Source: Corinectria fuckeliana (taxonomy: Eukaryota > Ascomycota > Sordariomycetes > Hypocreales > Nectriaceae). Taken from it: DNA of 64,000 nucleotides. Of this stretch, positions 46,958 to 58,114 are shown piece after piece; positions within the stretch are counted from its first letter, which is position 1, and each line of letters begins with the position of its first letter. The DNA lies in the NCBI GenBank assembly GCA_019137255.1, contig WPDH01000043.1, positions 1 to 64,000 of the forward strand. The letters are read 5' to 3'. Under the pieces are notes generated by a model. It saw only the letters and a list, made by a program, of their open reading frames with translations. It was not told the origin of the DNA and made no database searches. The position numbers and the translations under genes are program-made.

Positions 46958-48028
46958 ATGTGTATCGTCCTCTTTACGACATCGCATCCCGATTATGCGC
47001 TGATCCTCATCGACAACCGAGACGAGTACATTCTCCGGCCCACGTCGCGACCGCATTGGTGGTCGCATGGTACCTCGGGCCGCCCGGTGCTGTCGTCGAG
47101 GGATCTTCAGCGCGCGGAGAAGGGCACGTGGCTAGGCCTCACCAAGGATGGTTTGCTCGCGGTTCTCACCAACTACCGCGAGATGATACTCGACGACACC
47201 AAGCACCCAGTCCACGGGGTCAAGAGCCGTGGAGGCATGGTGACGGCCTGGCTGGGGGGACCACCGGAGCAAGGCATCACCGAAGGCGTGCACGAATTGG
47301 TCAAGGACGGCGGCGTCAAGGGCGTCGGCGGATTCTCCATGGTCTGCACAAAGCTGAGGAAGAAGAGCCAGGGCATTGCCATCGTCAGCAACTGGTGTGG
47401 CGGCCTGGACGATGTTCCGATTGTGGGCAAGGAGCGCGGCGAGATTTGGGGCCTTAGCAACACGGCGTTTGACACCTCTGGGACGGGCGAGGAATGGCCC
47501 AAGATTAAGCTCGGAAAGGAGCTCCTCAAAGAAGTTGTCAGCGAGTCGATTTCCAAAGAGTCGAGCCAGGAAGAGCTCATCGCAAGCCTCCTCTCCATCC
47601 TCGACAAAGACACGCTCCCGCCTAAGAGCGAGGACACTAGCTTTGTTGAATTCATCGAACAGCTGAAGCAAAGCATCTTCATCCCACAAATCGGCGACGA
47701 AGTGCACCGCAAGGCGATGAAGGAGGCCATGTCCAAGGGGCGAGCCGAATGGGCGACGGACGACCAGGCGGCGGCAGAGCAACTCGTGATCGAGGGCTTG
47801 CCCGACCCTAGCCCGAGTCCAATGATGGGCTTCGAAACGGGCCTGTACGGGACGCAACGACAGACGGTGATGCTGGTGGACTGGGAGGGCAACGTGAAGA
47901 TGGTGGAGCGCGCGTTATGGGACGGCAATGGCAACGAGATTCCCCGTGGCGAGGGCGACATGGAGTTTCAGTTCAAGATAGACGGCTGGGAGGAAGGCGT
48001 GAGCGAAGATACGAACGGTGTTTGCTGA
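46958..48028 (+). CDS. TANGO2-family protein (NRDE domain)
   Basis: A single exon of 356 residues beginning MCIVLFTTSHP, with the second-residue Cys typical of the family and the NRDE-type motif DNRDEYILRPTSRPHWW at about residues 21-37. The frame is open 28 codons further upstream, but that part is Gln-rich leader and would bury the conserved N-terminal Cys, so the ATG at 46958 is chosen. Other family-like blocks are GTWLGLTKDGLLAVLTNYRE, SRGGMVTAWL and the C-terminal TVMLVDWEGNVKMVER. The family is named for Golgi organisation in flies and is proposed to act in heme or lipid handling. The biochemical role is unsettled, and the fold is related to Ntn hydrolases. No signal peptide or membrane span is seen. 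It is the first intact gene after the transposon block. Confidence 0.92.
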   Translation: MCIVLFTTSHPDYALILIDNRDEYILRPTSRPHWWSHGTSGRPVLSSRDLQRAEKGTWLGLTKDGLLAVLTNYREMILDDTKHPVHGVKSRGGMVTAWLGGPPEQGITEGVHELVKDGGVKGVGGFSMVCTKLRKKSQGIAIVSNWCGGLDDVPIVGKERGEIWGLSNTAFDTSGTGEEWPKIKLGKELLKEVVSESISKESSQEELIASLLSILDKDTLPPKSEDTSFVEFIEQLKQSIFIPQIGDEVHRKAMKEAMSKGRAEWATDDQAAAEQLVIEGLPDPSPSPMMGFETGLYGTQRQTVMLVDWEGNVKMVERALWDGNGNEIPRGEGDMEFQFKIDGWEEGVSEDTNGVC

Positions 48029-48889
48029 AAGCGAGGGACTTGGAGAACGGCACTGCACACGATAGATGACGATGTATCTGTAGGGTCGAGAAGCAATCAC
48101 GAATGAATGGAAATGAAGTACCGACCAAGAGATGGAAAAGGGTCCGAGTCACATGGTCGACTACGCTTCATGGACCGGAAAGAGGACCAACAGAATCCCT
48201 TCTTGCCTTGCCCGGATTATTTACTGGACAAGCGGGCAGGCAGCCAGGCAGCTGCTCGCACAAATTCTGTCGCCTGGACTGTCTGCCAGCTGCCTGCCGA
48301 AAACATCCACATGGCCAACTGGCAGACGTTTTCTCAAGTTTCTTTCCACTTCACACGGCGCGGAAACGCCATTCCATCCTACCCCGTCGCAACACACGCG
48401 TCCGCGTCCGCGTCCGCAACTCCTGGTTTCTTGTCCGCGCTTCTTGTTTGTGTTGTTCTTCTCCCGCTTGATTCTTGATTCTCGATTCTCGATCCTCGTA
48501 CCCGCCTCATCAAGCCCGAAGCTAGCTACTATGCTGCAGGCGACATCCTCTCTACAAACAGAGTCAAGCAACAACCATAACGCGGGTAATCGCCCAGCCT
48601 GCTATCGAAACAATTGCCGACTGTTGTAGGGCCGGTCCTCCCATAATTAGCCTCGTTGTCACTCTCGAAAAACGACCTCGGCCGTCTGACGTTCGGCTGC
48701 TCCCCGAGTAGCTCGAGTTATGCCAAACGTCACGTCCTTCCTCCGGTCGTGTAACTTGCGGTTGTTGGCATCACCTCTTTGCTACTCCATGTGACCCTAA
48801 GACGTGTCACGTTTCTGTTCCCACCACGAACTTTGGATCTAGACTCAGTCGTCTGGTTGACCAGTGTTGGTGTGTCCAGCCTTACCGGC
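48029..48889. other. Intergenic region between two plus-strand genes
   Basis: Contains the 3' UTR of the TANGO2-family gene and the promoter of the next gene. Three mutually overlapping plus-strand frames of 122-165 codons near 48100-48630 show no domain and are probably chance. Confidence 0.5.
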
Positions 48890-50224
48890 ATGGCTTCGGT
48901 TCTTTCAGAGCGAAATGGCAAGGGTCACACAGGCTCACGGCTACCCACGACATCTAAGCTATTGGCCAGGACCAAACGGAAGCGGCCAACGATATCAGGA
49001 CCCATTGGTCCCATCAAAAACTCCCGGGGCCCTGATTTCACTCGCAGCGAAAGTCTGATCATTGTCCCTGGAATCAAAGACTGTGGTTCCGACGAGTCCT
49101 TGCTTGAAAAGGAGGTTACCAACGCTAACAAGGCCAACAAGACAGCCAGACGTATATCGGCAGGTTTCCAGAAACAAGGCCCTCCGTCTAGCCAACCCAC
49201 GATCGCCAAGTCTGACTTTAGTGTCACAACATCTTGCCAAAAGACTCTTCCTCAACGCCTGCCAAAAACCATGACTTTGACATCGGCAACAAAGGCATGG
49301 CTGACGTCAAGTTCAACCCTTGATGCTATCCCCAGTCTTGACACAATAGCTCAGGACGAAAATGTCCCACCTCCTCCTCATGACCTCTTGCCTCCGAAGC
49401 CCCATTCCTCCTCAATCCTCCCCAAAAGCCAGCTTCCAAAATCACGGACAATGGGTGTCCTGACTGACCTGAAAAGCTCCATCTCTCGACCGTCACTGGC
49501 GTCTCGATGTGCAAACTCCCGCGTGTTTAGTGGCTCGTCCAGGAAGACATCGCTCTCGTCGTCGACAAGCACCCTGGTTGCCTTCAGTTCCTCGCGTCTT
49601 CGCTTGCCCCGACCATCTGTGACATCGCTGTCTGGGTCTAGCCGCTCACCCACTCCCGACACTCCGCCACAATTGCTCCCTGGCCAAGTCAGCACGGCTC
49701 AACCATCGGCCTACTGGTCTGGCCGCTTCGTGGCCCTTCACGATCGCTTCCTGGCCGAGAGTCTCAACTAGGACCTGTCACAATCGTCCATCGCATCCCA
49801 CAGCAAACCCGTCTTTCAGCAAAGCCTCGCGCCCGACCGCAATCTCGCAAACCGCCGCCCAACTCACCTCTCCCACTCCACCACGACCTCAGCCCTCACG
49901 ACTCTTACAACGACCAAGCCTCACACTTCCCTAGGATCTGACGACGAGACCCGCGGCCGCCGAGTCTTCCTTCACCTGGAAACATATTGCATCACCTCCG
50001 AGGCACGTCGTTCTCTCCACGACTGGCAGCAGGAGTACGCTCGTCATATCGGTCGCCCTAGCCTACTCCCTGAGGGAGGTTGCATGGAGGAAAAGGGTAT
50101 GATGAATCGAATCTTTGGAGGCGGCAATCGAAAGAACGAGATGCGAAGTCTTTCGGCACTGCGCGAGGCGACGAATCTTCGAGGAGGGAAGAAGGGCCAC
50201 GGCAAACGATTGAGCGTTTACTAA
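48890..50224 (+). pseudogene. Conserved fungal protein gene with an in-frame TAG (codon 294 of 444)
   Basis: From ATG 48890 the frame runs 293 codons to TAG at 49769-49771, then continues in the same frame for another 150 codons to TAA at 50222-50224. The second part is clearly protein-like: a Thr/Ser-rich linker, then RRVFLHLETYCITSEARRSL, HDWQQEYARHIGR and a Gly/Arg/Lys-rich tail. The first part is Ser/Pro-rich and disordered and ends with AYWSGRFVALHDRF, which I recall as a motif of uncharacterised ascomycete proteins that also have the second part. Possible explanations are a nonsense mutation (CAG to TAG at CpA, as RIP makes), readthrough, a sequencing error, or an 84-nt phase-0 intron (GTCAGC at 49688 to CTAG at 49771), which would delete the YWSGRF motif. 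There are no other breaks. Function unknown. Confidence 0.7.
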
Positions 50225-50792
50225 GAGTCGCCCAAAGAACCGCCACACTAATCGCTTCAATACGCGTTTCAACACTGTTTCAACACCGCTTCAATAACCG
50301 CTTCAACCACCGCTCTAAGTCGCGTTTCCTTTCTCTACTCTTTGCTGCTGCGTCCGTTCCTGTCGACGTTTCAAGAAGGATGTCTGAACAAACTCTGGCA
50401 GAAGAACGGAAAACTACGAGGCGTTGCACATTTCTCGAATTTGCGGGGGCAACGGAGCATTGATACTTACTTTTATCAGGAGTTGATATTCTGAAATCGG
50501 ACCCGATGGTTTGAATGTCCAGGATTAGTAACAAGCTGTAATTAATAGCCCGACTGACAGTCTAATACAATAAACTACTACCTTGGACCGCGACAATATC
50601 ACGTCTTATTTTGTACTTGCACAAACAAACTCGCCTTGGAGTCTGTGACGTCAAATGCCGATGAACGCGGCGATGCCGTCCCTTTGTCTCCTACCGTGGG
50701 TTTCTATCCTATCCCTAACGCCCTATAACGCCGTTGTCTTACACACGTTTATAGCCTTAATTTTTTTAATCCCCTCCCCGTTTGACCCTGGC
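50225..50792. other. Convergent intergenic spacer
   Basis: Separates the 3' ends of the plus-strand gene ending at 50224 and the minus-strand TFB2 gene ending at 50793. It presumably holds both 3' UTRs. Several degenerate CGCTTCAA/CCGCTTCAA-type repeats occur near 50255-50320. Nothing else is seen. Confidence 0.5.
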
Positions 50793-52448
50793 TTACTCGG
50801 CCTTTTTGCGAATACGTAGGTAGTCGCGGATCTGCTCGTGCTTGGTCGCAAAGAACATGCACTTGACGTCGTTGCGCCAAGCCAGCACGCCGACCTCGGC
50901 GGCGAAGCCGGCGACGGCCATGTACTCGCGGTGGTCCTCGAAGTCCTTGAACAGGAAGCCGCCGGTGGTCTTCATGCGCTCGTTCTCGAGCTGCCACAGG
51001 CGGATCTGGTCGACGACGGTCGGGGGCAGGACGGGCTTGTTGTTGAGGGTGGCGGTGCGGTGCATCTGGTCGTGGGCGTGGGCGGCGAGGTACGAGATGA
51101 TCTGGTCGGCCGTGATGCCGAAGTTGATGGCTTGGCGGATGGACTGGCGCGAGAGGCGACCGGCGACCATGTCCGGGAAGCGCATGTTGAGCTTGGCGAA
51201 GAGGGCGAGGACGGCGATTTGGAGCGACGACTGGGTGTAGGCGTAGAGGCGGTAGTTGGTCTCGATGATGACGCTGCCCTTTTGATCGACGCTGCCGCTG
51301 CCGCTACCACTGCCGCCAGTCGCATTGGACTGGTCAGGGTTGAAGGCTGCGGCCGTGGCGGCTGCGACGCCGTCGCTGATGCTGCGGAGACTGTTGCCGC
51401 TGCTGGTGAGGGTCGTGGCGAGGCGCGTGGGGAAGAACATGGAGCGTTTGTGGTTGGGTATGTAGATGAGGCCGAAGTCGACGAGCGATACCAGCATGTT
51501 CTTACGCTGCTCGGTTAGGGCGTTCGTGTCGTACGGGCGACCGAGCTCCATGCTCGCGAGGACGAAGAGGAAGGACAGCATGTCGGTGGCCTCGAGCCCA
51601 GCCTGCTTGTTCGTGTCCATGGCCTCGAGCCAAAGCAGCAGCAGCGTCCACACCTGGGCGTTGGCCTCCTGCAGCAGGAAGGTGAAACCTGCCTGGGTGA
51701 TGCCGACGTTGCCGTTGGGACGACGGTCGACCAGGCGTCCCGCGACGAGGAGTTCCTTCACGCTCTTATTCGGTCCGGAACTGTCGCCGGCGCTCTTGAA
51801 CCCGACGCTGGACACGACGAAGTGCAGGATGTCCTCCCAGCGTTTCCGGGCGTAGCGGTCGAGGAAGGGGACGTCGATCTCGGGGGGCACCTGGAGGGTC
51901 GAGGGCACGCCGAAGGAGTTGTGGTTGCCGCCGCCGGAGAGGGCGAGGCGGAGCGAGGTTTTGAAGTTGGCCGTCAGCTGCATCTCCTGAGGCCGGTCCT
52001 TGGAGGGCGCCGTGATCTGGACGATGTAGAGGACGCGCAGGATGGAGAGGGCCTGGTCCTTTTGCCTAGGTCACGGTCAGAGCTGGTGTGTAGGGAGGAC
52101 TTTGCCTTTGACGACTCCGCGAGAGGGGCCTGTACCGTTTCGCGCTCGGCTTGACCCAGTCGTCGAGGTCACTGAGCAGTATGGGCTTGGGCATGTAGAG
52201 TATGCGCATGACGAAGGTTTTCGCTGGGCAGCCGGGTGTCGCGCATCAGCAAACTGCGTCCCTCCCCCCTCCCCCCTCCCCCCAGGGGGGGAATTTCACG
52301 GCGAAGAGGACATACCCAGGTGCGGCAGCATGCGGCGGAAGATGGCAAAGGTCGTCGACGGCTGCTGGTACAGCTTCCTAAACGTCGTACCGGGGAGCTT
52401 GTCGAGGTACTCGGCGAGCTGGAGCGAGGGCGTGGGACTGACTGACAT
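50793..52448 (-). CDS. TFIIH core subunit Tfb2 (p52/GTF2H4 family)
   Basis: Three exons on the minus strand, 52448-52316, 52223-52136 and 52065-50793, encode 497 residues, within the family range. Introns of 92 and 70 bp use GTATGT...CAG and GTACAG...CTGAC...CTAG, and joining them restores one continuous frame. The protein starts MSVSPTPSLQLAEYLDKLPG, with LYQQPSTTFAIFRRMLPHLA in exon 1, VMRILYMPKPILLSDLDDWV in exon 2 and DQALSILRVLYIV opening exon 3. These are typical Tfb2 blocks. The C-terminus (GFLFKDFEDHREY...GVLAWRND...MFFATKHEQIRDYLR) matches the region that contacts Tfb5. Tfb2 anchors and stimulates the Ssl2/XPB translocase in transcription initiation and nucleotide excision repair. 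A Gly/Ser-rich insert lies near residues 340-350. Intron 1 contains a strong G-quadruplex motif. Confidence 0.95.
52256..52290 (-). repeat. G-tract array (G-quadruplex motif) in TFB2 intron 1
   Basis: On the transcribed-RNA strand the intron carries consecutive GGGGGGA units followed by GGGA, preceded by a C run that could form a competing hairpin. Four or more G tracts with one-base loops satisfy the standard G-quadruplex pattern. It lies wholly inside the 92-bp first intron. Confidence 0.8.
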
Positions 52449-52984
52449 GTTGGGCGACGGGGGAGCGCGCGGCGCAATAAGTCAGCCAGCGAACAGTCGA
52501 TGGGAGCTATCTCATGATAGCAGACGGAGAAGACGAGGAGGGAGGGGCCGGCCGGCGGCGGAGGACACGCGAGGCCTAGCCTGGAAAGTGAGGCGTCGAG
52601 GAGAAGCAGCGGTAGAAATCGGGGGGCGTCGTCGTCTAGGTCGGTTGAAGAAGTCGTCGTGAAGTTCAAAGGGCTTACCAAACAAAGAGGCCGCAGCTCG
52701 ATGCACAAGTTTAGTTACGCTTGGCGTGAACAAACTTGAATGGGGGCACCGGAAAAGGGCCGGGTAATTACGTCAGTCCGGGGAGCTTCCCACGACAATG
52801 GAAGCCCCGAAAGTGGAGCGCTAATATTCCGTGCTTCCCCGGAGTCTATCCTAGGGCGGCGGCGGCTCAGCTAGTAGACAGATAGAATATCACCGAGTTG
52901 GATTAATTGCACCCATCACAACGCCTAGAGACTTAGGGGATCGGGCTGAAGAACAGACAATCCAACCCGCAACCACTGTCAGCC
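52449..52984. promoter_or_regulatory. Shared divergent promoter region of TFB2 and the thioesterase gene
   Basis: The ATGs of the two diverging genes are 536 bp apart, so both promoters and 5' UTRs must lie here. A plus-strand frame of about 200 codons overlapping TFB2 exon 1 and this region is a shadow frame. I see no clear TATA box, and individual factor sites cannot be assigned. Confidence 0.6.
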
Positions 52985-53937
52985 ATGGCTAAGAAGCTCA
53001 ATCCCACGCAGTTCGTCAAGGCGGTTCGTCATCCCCACTCAGCTCTCATTTGCCTTGGCTTGTCCCGGCCTGTCTTCATCTAACTCGAGCCAACTAATCA
53101 CCGCCCGTGAATAGGTGTCGCGATCATTTATGGCCGAGTCCGGCCTGGAGCCGAGGTGAGTTACCGTCCCTTGCATTTGTGACGAGGCTCTCAGATTAGC
53201 CCTATCGCATGGACGATAGATCAGGAAGATGCTTATTGTTGACCAATCCTCATTTATAGATTGCTAGGACCAGGTGTACGAGACCTCCACACCGCACATA
53301 GTGTCGTTTTCCTGACATTGAACTCCTCAGTTTCGAATCCTAGGCGCCACCGAAGGCAGAGTCGACTTCGAGCTTGACATCCACAGGGACCACACCGTCA
53401 GTCGTATGCCGCTTCCGCGTCGCCTCTTCCAAGATGTCTAACCCAGCTCCAGAACCGCCTCAAGACGATCCACGGCGGCACAATCGCGAGTATGGTCGAC
53501 CTCGGCGGCTCCCTGGCCGTGGCCTCGACTGGACGTTTTGCAACTGGCGTGTCCACCGACTTGAGTGGTACGGCGTTTCTCTCGCACCGACTGCGTCTCT
53601 GCATCTCTGACAAAGGCAGTGACCTATCTCAGCCCTGGCGGACGGGAGGGCGACACCCTGAAGGGCACAGCTATTTGCGACAGGAGTATGTGGTGTTGGA
53701 GATTTCGATCCTGAGAAGCGGCACTGACGTGAATGCAGTCGGCAAGACACTGGCGTATACGACAGTGACTTTTACCAACAGCAAGGGCCAGCTGGCTGCC
53801 AGAGGAAGTCACACAAAGTAGGTTTCCTTCTCCAACTCTGAAGCAGTCGCTAACTGCAGGCAAGATATGTGACTGGCACCATGGGTGAGGCCGGGCCGTT
53901 CGTAGCCCCCCCAGGAGCCCCCGAGGACGTGGAGTAA
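52985..53937 (+). CDS. Hotdog-fold acyl-CoA thioesterase (PaaI/ACOT13-like)
   Basis: Eight short exons were rebuilt: 52985-53023, 53115-53155, 53260-53275, 53331-53396, 53453-53567, 53620-53685, 53739-53817 and 53865-53937. They total 495 nt and 164 residues, the normal family length. All introns are GT-AG with phases that join exactly. The protein reads MAKKLNPTQFVKA, then SRSFMAESGLEPR, a short piece, FRILGATEGRVDFELDI, and DHTNRLKTIHGGTIASMVD. It continues FATGVSTDLSVTYLSPGG, GKTLAYTTVTFTNSKG and RGSHTKYVTGTMG. The NRL...HGG-TIASMVDLGG core is the hotdog thioesterase signature around the catalytic centre. The family hydrolyses medium- to long-chain acyl-CoA. The N-terminus shows no clear targeting signal. 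The 16-nt exon 3 is the least certain element. No single long frame reveals this gene, so it is easily missed. Confidence 0.88.
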
Positions 53938-54151
53938 GCAATGGGTCAATAACAGCGTGGCTACATAGACGATAGAGATGCCGATTTCACTCAGAATATA
54001 TGCAAATTGGCCGGTACAATGAGAAGCAAGCCAACGTACATTAGAGATGGTATCATACTGTGTGCAACTATCCTGTCCTATCCAAACTATCGGAACAACC
54101 GGCCAAATCATGAACCTTCACCCTTTTTCTCTCCGTAAATCTCGTCAGCGC

Positions 54152-55499
54152 CTATGCTTTTTCGTAGTACGTCTGAGGGGTAGGTTGGGGAGGAGTCCCA
54201 TCGGCCTGGTGATTTAGCCCCATTGCAGTCTCGTGAGGCGGAGGTGACATCGTTGGGGAGACTGGGCTTATAGGGTTGTGCTGCTGTTGAGGAGCGTACT
54301 GGGAAGGCGACACGTATTGGTTCTGTGGAACGTAGTATGTTGACTGTTGGTGCTGAGGCTGCTGTTGCTGATGCACCATGGGCGGAGCTTGGTTTTGAGC
54401 GACATTGTAGCCGTAACCCCAAGGCGTCTGCTGGTTGCCCTGGTCGACTGCCATGAAAGGCTGCTCGCTGGACCAGAGCCCGTTGCTCTTCTTGGAGCCG
54501 ATGGAGTAGACGAGGCACAGAAGAATGAACTGAGGCCAGACACCAAAGACGACGTCGAGGATATCGAAATAGCTTTCGTAGAATGGGTCGTCTTGGACAT
54601 TCTGCAGACTCACCGTGGATGCCATGGCAGCCACCCCATAAACAGTCCGCAGAAGCCAGAGACCCGCAGACGCGATGAGAATGTTGGAGAACTGTGTAAG
54701 CTGTTAACATCCCTCTATAGCAAAGTCAAGTCAGAAAGGGGATTGGCTTACCCGAGTTACGCGCGGCTCGGCCCGCGTCTGCATCTTGACCATGATAGAT
54801 CGAGCAACGACGGCAACAGCGAGGACAAGGAGCAAGACACGGAACGAAAAATCGATCTGGCGAGAGCTCATAAACTGGCCAGTGAGTTTTTCAGAAGCAT
54901 CGCCCATATACCCGTCCCCTAGAACAGAGTTGTAGAAGTGAAGACGCAGGCCGAATTGAGTGACGGCAAGGACTGCGAGGATCACGGCAATGCCATACGA
55001 GGCAAACTTGAGGATTTTGTCGCGCGGCGCTGGAATCCCCGATTGGACCATGAGGATGCCAGTGCTGAGACGTAGGAGCATTAGAAAGACGAGGATGTCG
55101 CTGATGGCCTCGAAGATTCGTGCAACGGCAAAGGTGTTGTATTGGGCGAGCGAGAGGGCTCGAACGACGTCCACGTCGTAGGAATAAGTGAAATCATTCG
55201 TGATTCGGGTATAGGCGAGGGTGAGCCCGTAGGCGCAGATGTCCAAGAATATGAAGCTGTAGGTCAAAGTTAGCGCGCGAACGATTCACTGCGACACGAT
55301 TCCAAGGAACGGAGGGCAGGACTGACAGCGAGAAACAGCCAAGCGCGCCCTTGAGGTACGTGAAGGCTGTGCGGGCGGGATCTCTGCGACGGCGGGCGAG
55401 GCAGAGGGAGCAAAAGAAGATGACGATGCAGGGGAGCAGGGTCAAGACCATGAGGGCATCGTGAGCGACGTAGTATCGCTCGAATTCGAAGAGCGCCAT
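54152..55499 (-). CDS. Multi-span integral membrane protein with Gln/Pro-rich cytoplasmic tail
   Basis: Three exons on the minus strand, 55499-55327, 55256-54752 and about 54691-54152, encode about 405 residues. Intron 1 is GTCAGT...GCTAAC...CTACAG; intron 2 starts GTAAGC at 54751. The acceptor of intron 2 is ambiguous between two AGs nine bases apart, both in frame (exon 3 may start at 54700). Around seven hydrophobic spans are visible, the first being ALMVLTLLPCIVIFFCSLCL and the last FGVWPQFILLCLVYSIG. The final 110 residues are rich in Gln, Pro, Tyr and Ser and end in YEKA, a soluble tail. The layout resembles small fungal seven-span receptor-like proteins. There is no CFEM domain and no motif that assigns it to a named GPCR class. 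Function unknown. It is convergent with the thioesterase gene, about 215 bp apart. Confidence 0.82.
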
Positions 55500-57730
55500 G
55501 GCGACAGCTTAGGCGATAAGGTGGCCTTCGTTTTAGTGTGGGCAAATGTCGATGCTTCAGCCTTCCTTGGCCTTCGTGATAATACGACGTACGTCTGTTA
55601 CACACACGACAGCCGGGGAGGATCACCACGGACGCCCGCGGCTTGCAGGCAGGGAACGGTAGGAATGTCGCAAATTGCCCAGAATTTCCAGTTAAGGAAG
55701 GATGGAAGGAACGTAGGATCGCCACGGGAAAATACTTGAAGGGAAGGGCTCAGAGACAAGAACGAGAGCGCAGACGGAGGAGGGGTGGGATGTGATACGT
55801 CTGTGGTATATTGCCCGACCGCCTCATAACAATGTCCTTATCCTGCCGCGTCCAGCCAAGACCGCTTCGCGCCCAACCATACCTCAACCTTTGAATCAAT
55901 GTACCTCTTAAGCAGATGGGGCTGGAGACCGCGACGGCCCAACCAAGAGGCCGTCGCGGGATGCCGTCGCAGGGCTCAGACACGGCGCCAAGACACGGAG
56001 CATCTTGGCTCACAGAAATCCGAAAACCCATCGAGGCGCAACCGACAGCGCAACCAATAGCCAGTCGCCCAGGCCCTCTGTAGCAGGGATGTCCTGGACC
56101 CCTTGCCCCGGAGCCCACTTCAGCCGCTCGCAGCTGGTGCGTTAGTGAGGCGCCATCGTCGGCACCGCCTCTCTGAGGCGCTATAACGCTGCGGCCATTG
56201 GTGCCTGGGGAGAGGTGCGGCGGAGGCGGAGGCGGAGGCTCCCCAACAAAGGTGATGGATGGGTTTCACTGTTCACACGCTTACACGCTTACACACTCAC
56301 ACGTTGGGCCTTCTGCGCGTCGGCATCGTGATGCCGTGTTAGACGCTCTCTTAATTTAAGCTCAACTACCATCTCGAACTTGCTCTTTCATTGGGATAGC
56401 TTATAAAAATGTCCCGTTGTTCTCTGACCAGTGGCCAGACTCCATCTTGTCATACACACCGACGAGCCAACTGTTTTCTCGCTCAGCCTTAATCGCGAGG
56501 GGGTAGACTAACTAGGTACCCCAGGGTGCTCGGAGGCTATTACGAAGTACTTCGTTAGTACCCCACCCACTCTTTCACCATGCGTGCAGAACCTCGACCG
56601 CAGCCGTATTTCTCGGCGGAGGACTCTGTAGCAACAGAAGCACCTGTGTGGAGACATATGAGGAGCTGCGGCGAGCAGGGTATATTACGGGCGATTCGCA
56701 CAAGGCACAACTTAGCTTCTATAACATCACTACACCTTGTTAGAGCGTTATAGAGTTTAGGCGTTGGAGAGTTAGGGCATTAAGTAGAGCATAGCGAATC
56801 GGGACTGCGATAAGTGAACGATGCAGTAAGAAGTGTGAGTTTACAGCCCAAATAAATATATGGTCCAGCCTGAACAGCACAACTCTTCTGTATTTTGTAA
56901 TGTTCTCTAGCGTAAGCGGTTAGAATAACATCCCCGACTTTCTGTCTAACTGTCGAAGGAGGATCCATGAAAACCGCGAGATTCACACTCATGAGTCGAG
57001 TTTCTGTCGCCGAAGCACGAAAACCCCAAATTTAATAATCTCTGTGCTATTTTGAACTCGGCCAACGGATTGGGGTCGAAAGGTAATCCATCGCCCCCGG
57101 GCATCGGAGCCGGCGGGGGGCGGGGTGGTTCACGATCTATTATCCAACAGCCTGCGGAATGGACAGCGGGGCATTGGTCGAGACGGCTAATTGCAAGGCG
57201 ACATTGAGATTGCAGACAAAGCAGCGTCTAGATAGCCATAGAAAAAGAGACACTCAATTTTCTAGATTAGTTGCAAGTGGTATGAACATTCCATGCCGCC
57301 CTGGACAAACAATCATCATCATCTCAAAGATCCCAGCTAAAGCGAACGAACTACGCCATGGACAACCGCAGTTTCACATTCCTTTCCTTACTTACAACCC
57401 CCTCGCCTACCAAAAAAACGGTCTCCCGCAACGCTAACGGGCCTGAGAGGGCTGTCGCGTGGTCGCTATACCGGTCATCTCAATGACGTCACATGCGCTC
57501 GCCCTCGACACCACGACATGATGAGCATGACGACGTCACGACTCTGCAACAAAGAACAAGAAATCTAGGCAGGACTCCGGGCCCGCGCTGGCCTCATAAA
57601 AGCGTCTTGAAATCCCACCTTCGCCAATCTGAAGCAAGTTCACGCCAACTTTTAACCCCCCCTCCCCAAAAAGAAGACACCCTAACACGCCCAACAAATA
57701 ACCCCCAAAAAACACCAACACTCGCCCATC
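55500..57730. other. Intergenic region, no gene seen
   Basis: Between divergent genes, so it holds the promoters of both the membrane protein (minus) and the small membrane protein (plus). Features noted are a CACACGCTTACACG-type short repeat near 56270-56305 and a G-rich patch near 57110. Small overlapping frames have no motifs. Confidence 0.5.
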
Positions 57731-58114
57731 ATGGCCATCACCTCTGCGGTCTCCGACTTCGTCAAGTCCATCTACGAGCTCTTCGCCTCGGTCTTCGGGA
57801 CCATCTACGCCATCATCCACTCCACCATCTCGGCCTGCCTGAGCTTCATCTCTGGAATCTTCACCCTCGTAGGCGACGTTGTCACCGGGCTGGTCGATGT
57901 CGCCGGCGGCGTGGGCAAGTTTGTCGCTGGTACGTGTTCTCCCACTCACCTATTCCTCCCAGGCTGTTTCTTGCCATTTATCTAGTGATGATGCTGATGC
58001 CGGACTTCTCTAGGCAACATCGTGCTCATCTCCGTCGGCGCAATCGCTGCCTTTGCCTTCGTCCGGTACACGGCGCAGGGACGACAGCTCGCCGAAGGGA
58101 AGAAGGTCCAGTAA
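57731..58114 (+). CDS. Small two-span membrane protein, conserved fungal type, unknown function
   Basis: Two exons, 57731-57929 and 58014-58114, joined by an 84-bp intron (GTACGT...TCTAG), give 99 residues. The start has a good context (ATCATGG). The N-terminal 65 residues are amphipathic and hydrophobic with Gly- and Val-rich segments (IYELFASVFGTIYAIIHSTI, TLVGDVVTGLVDVAGGVGKF). Exon 2 begins a second span (NIVLISVGAIAAFAFVRY) and ends in a short basic tail GRQLAEGKKVQ. Splicing is needed to avoid a stop soon after 57950. I recognise it only as a type of small uncharacterised ascomycete membrane protein. Confidence 0.82.
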
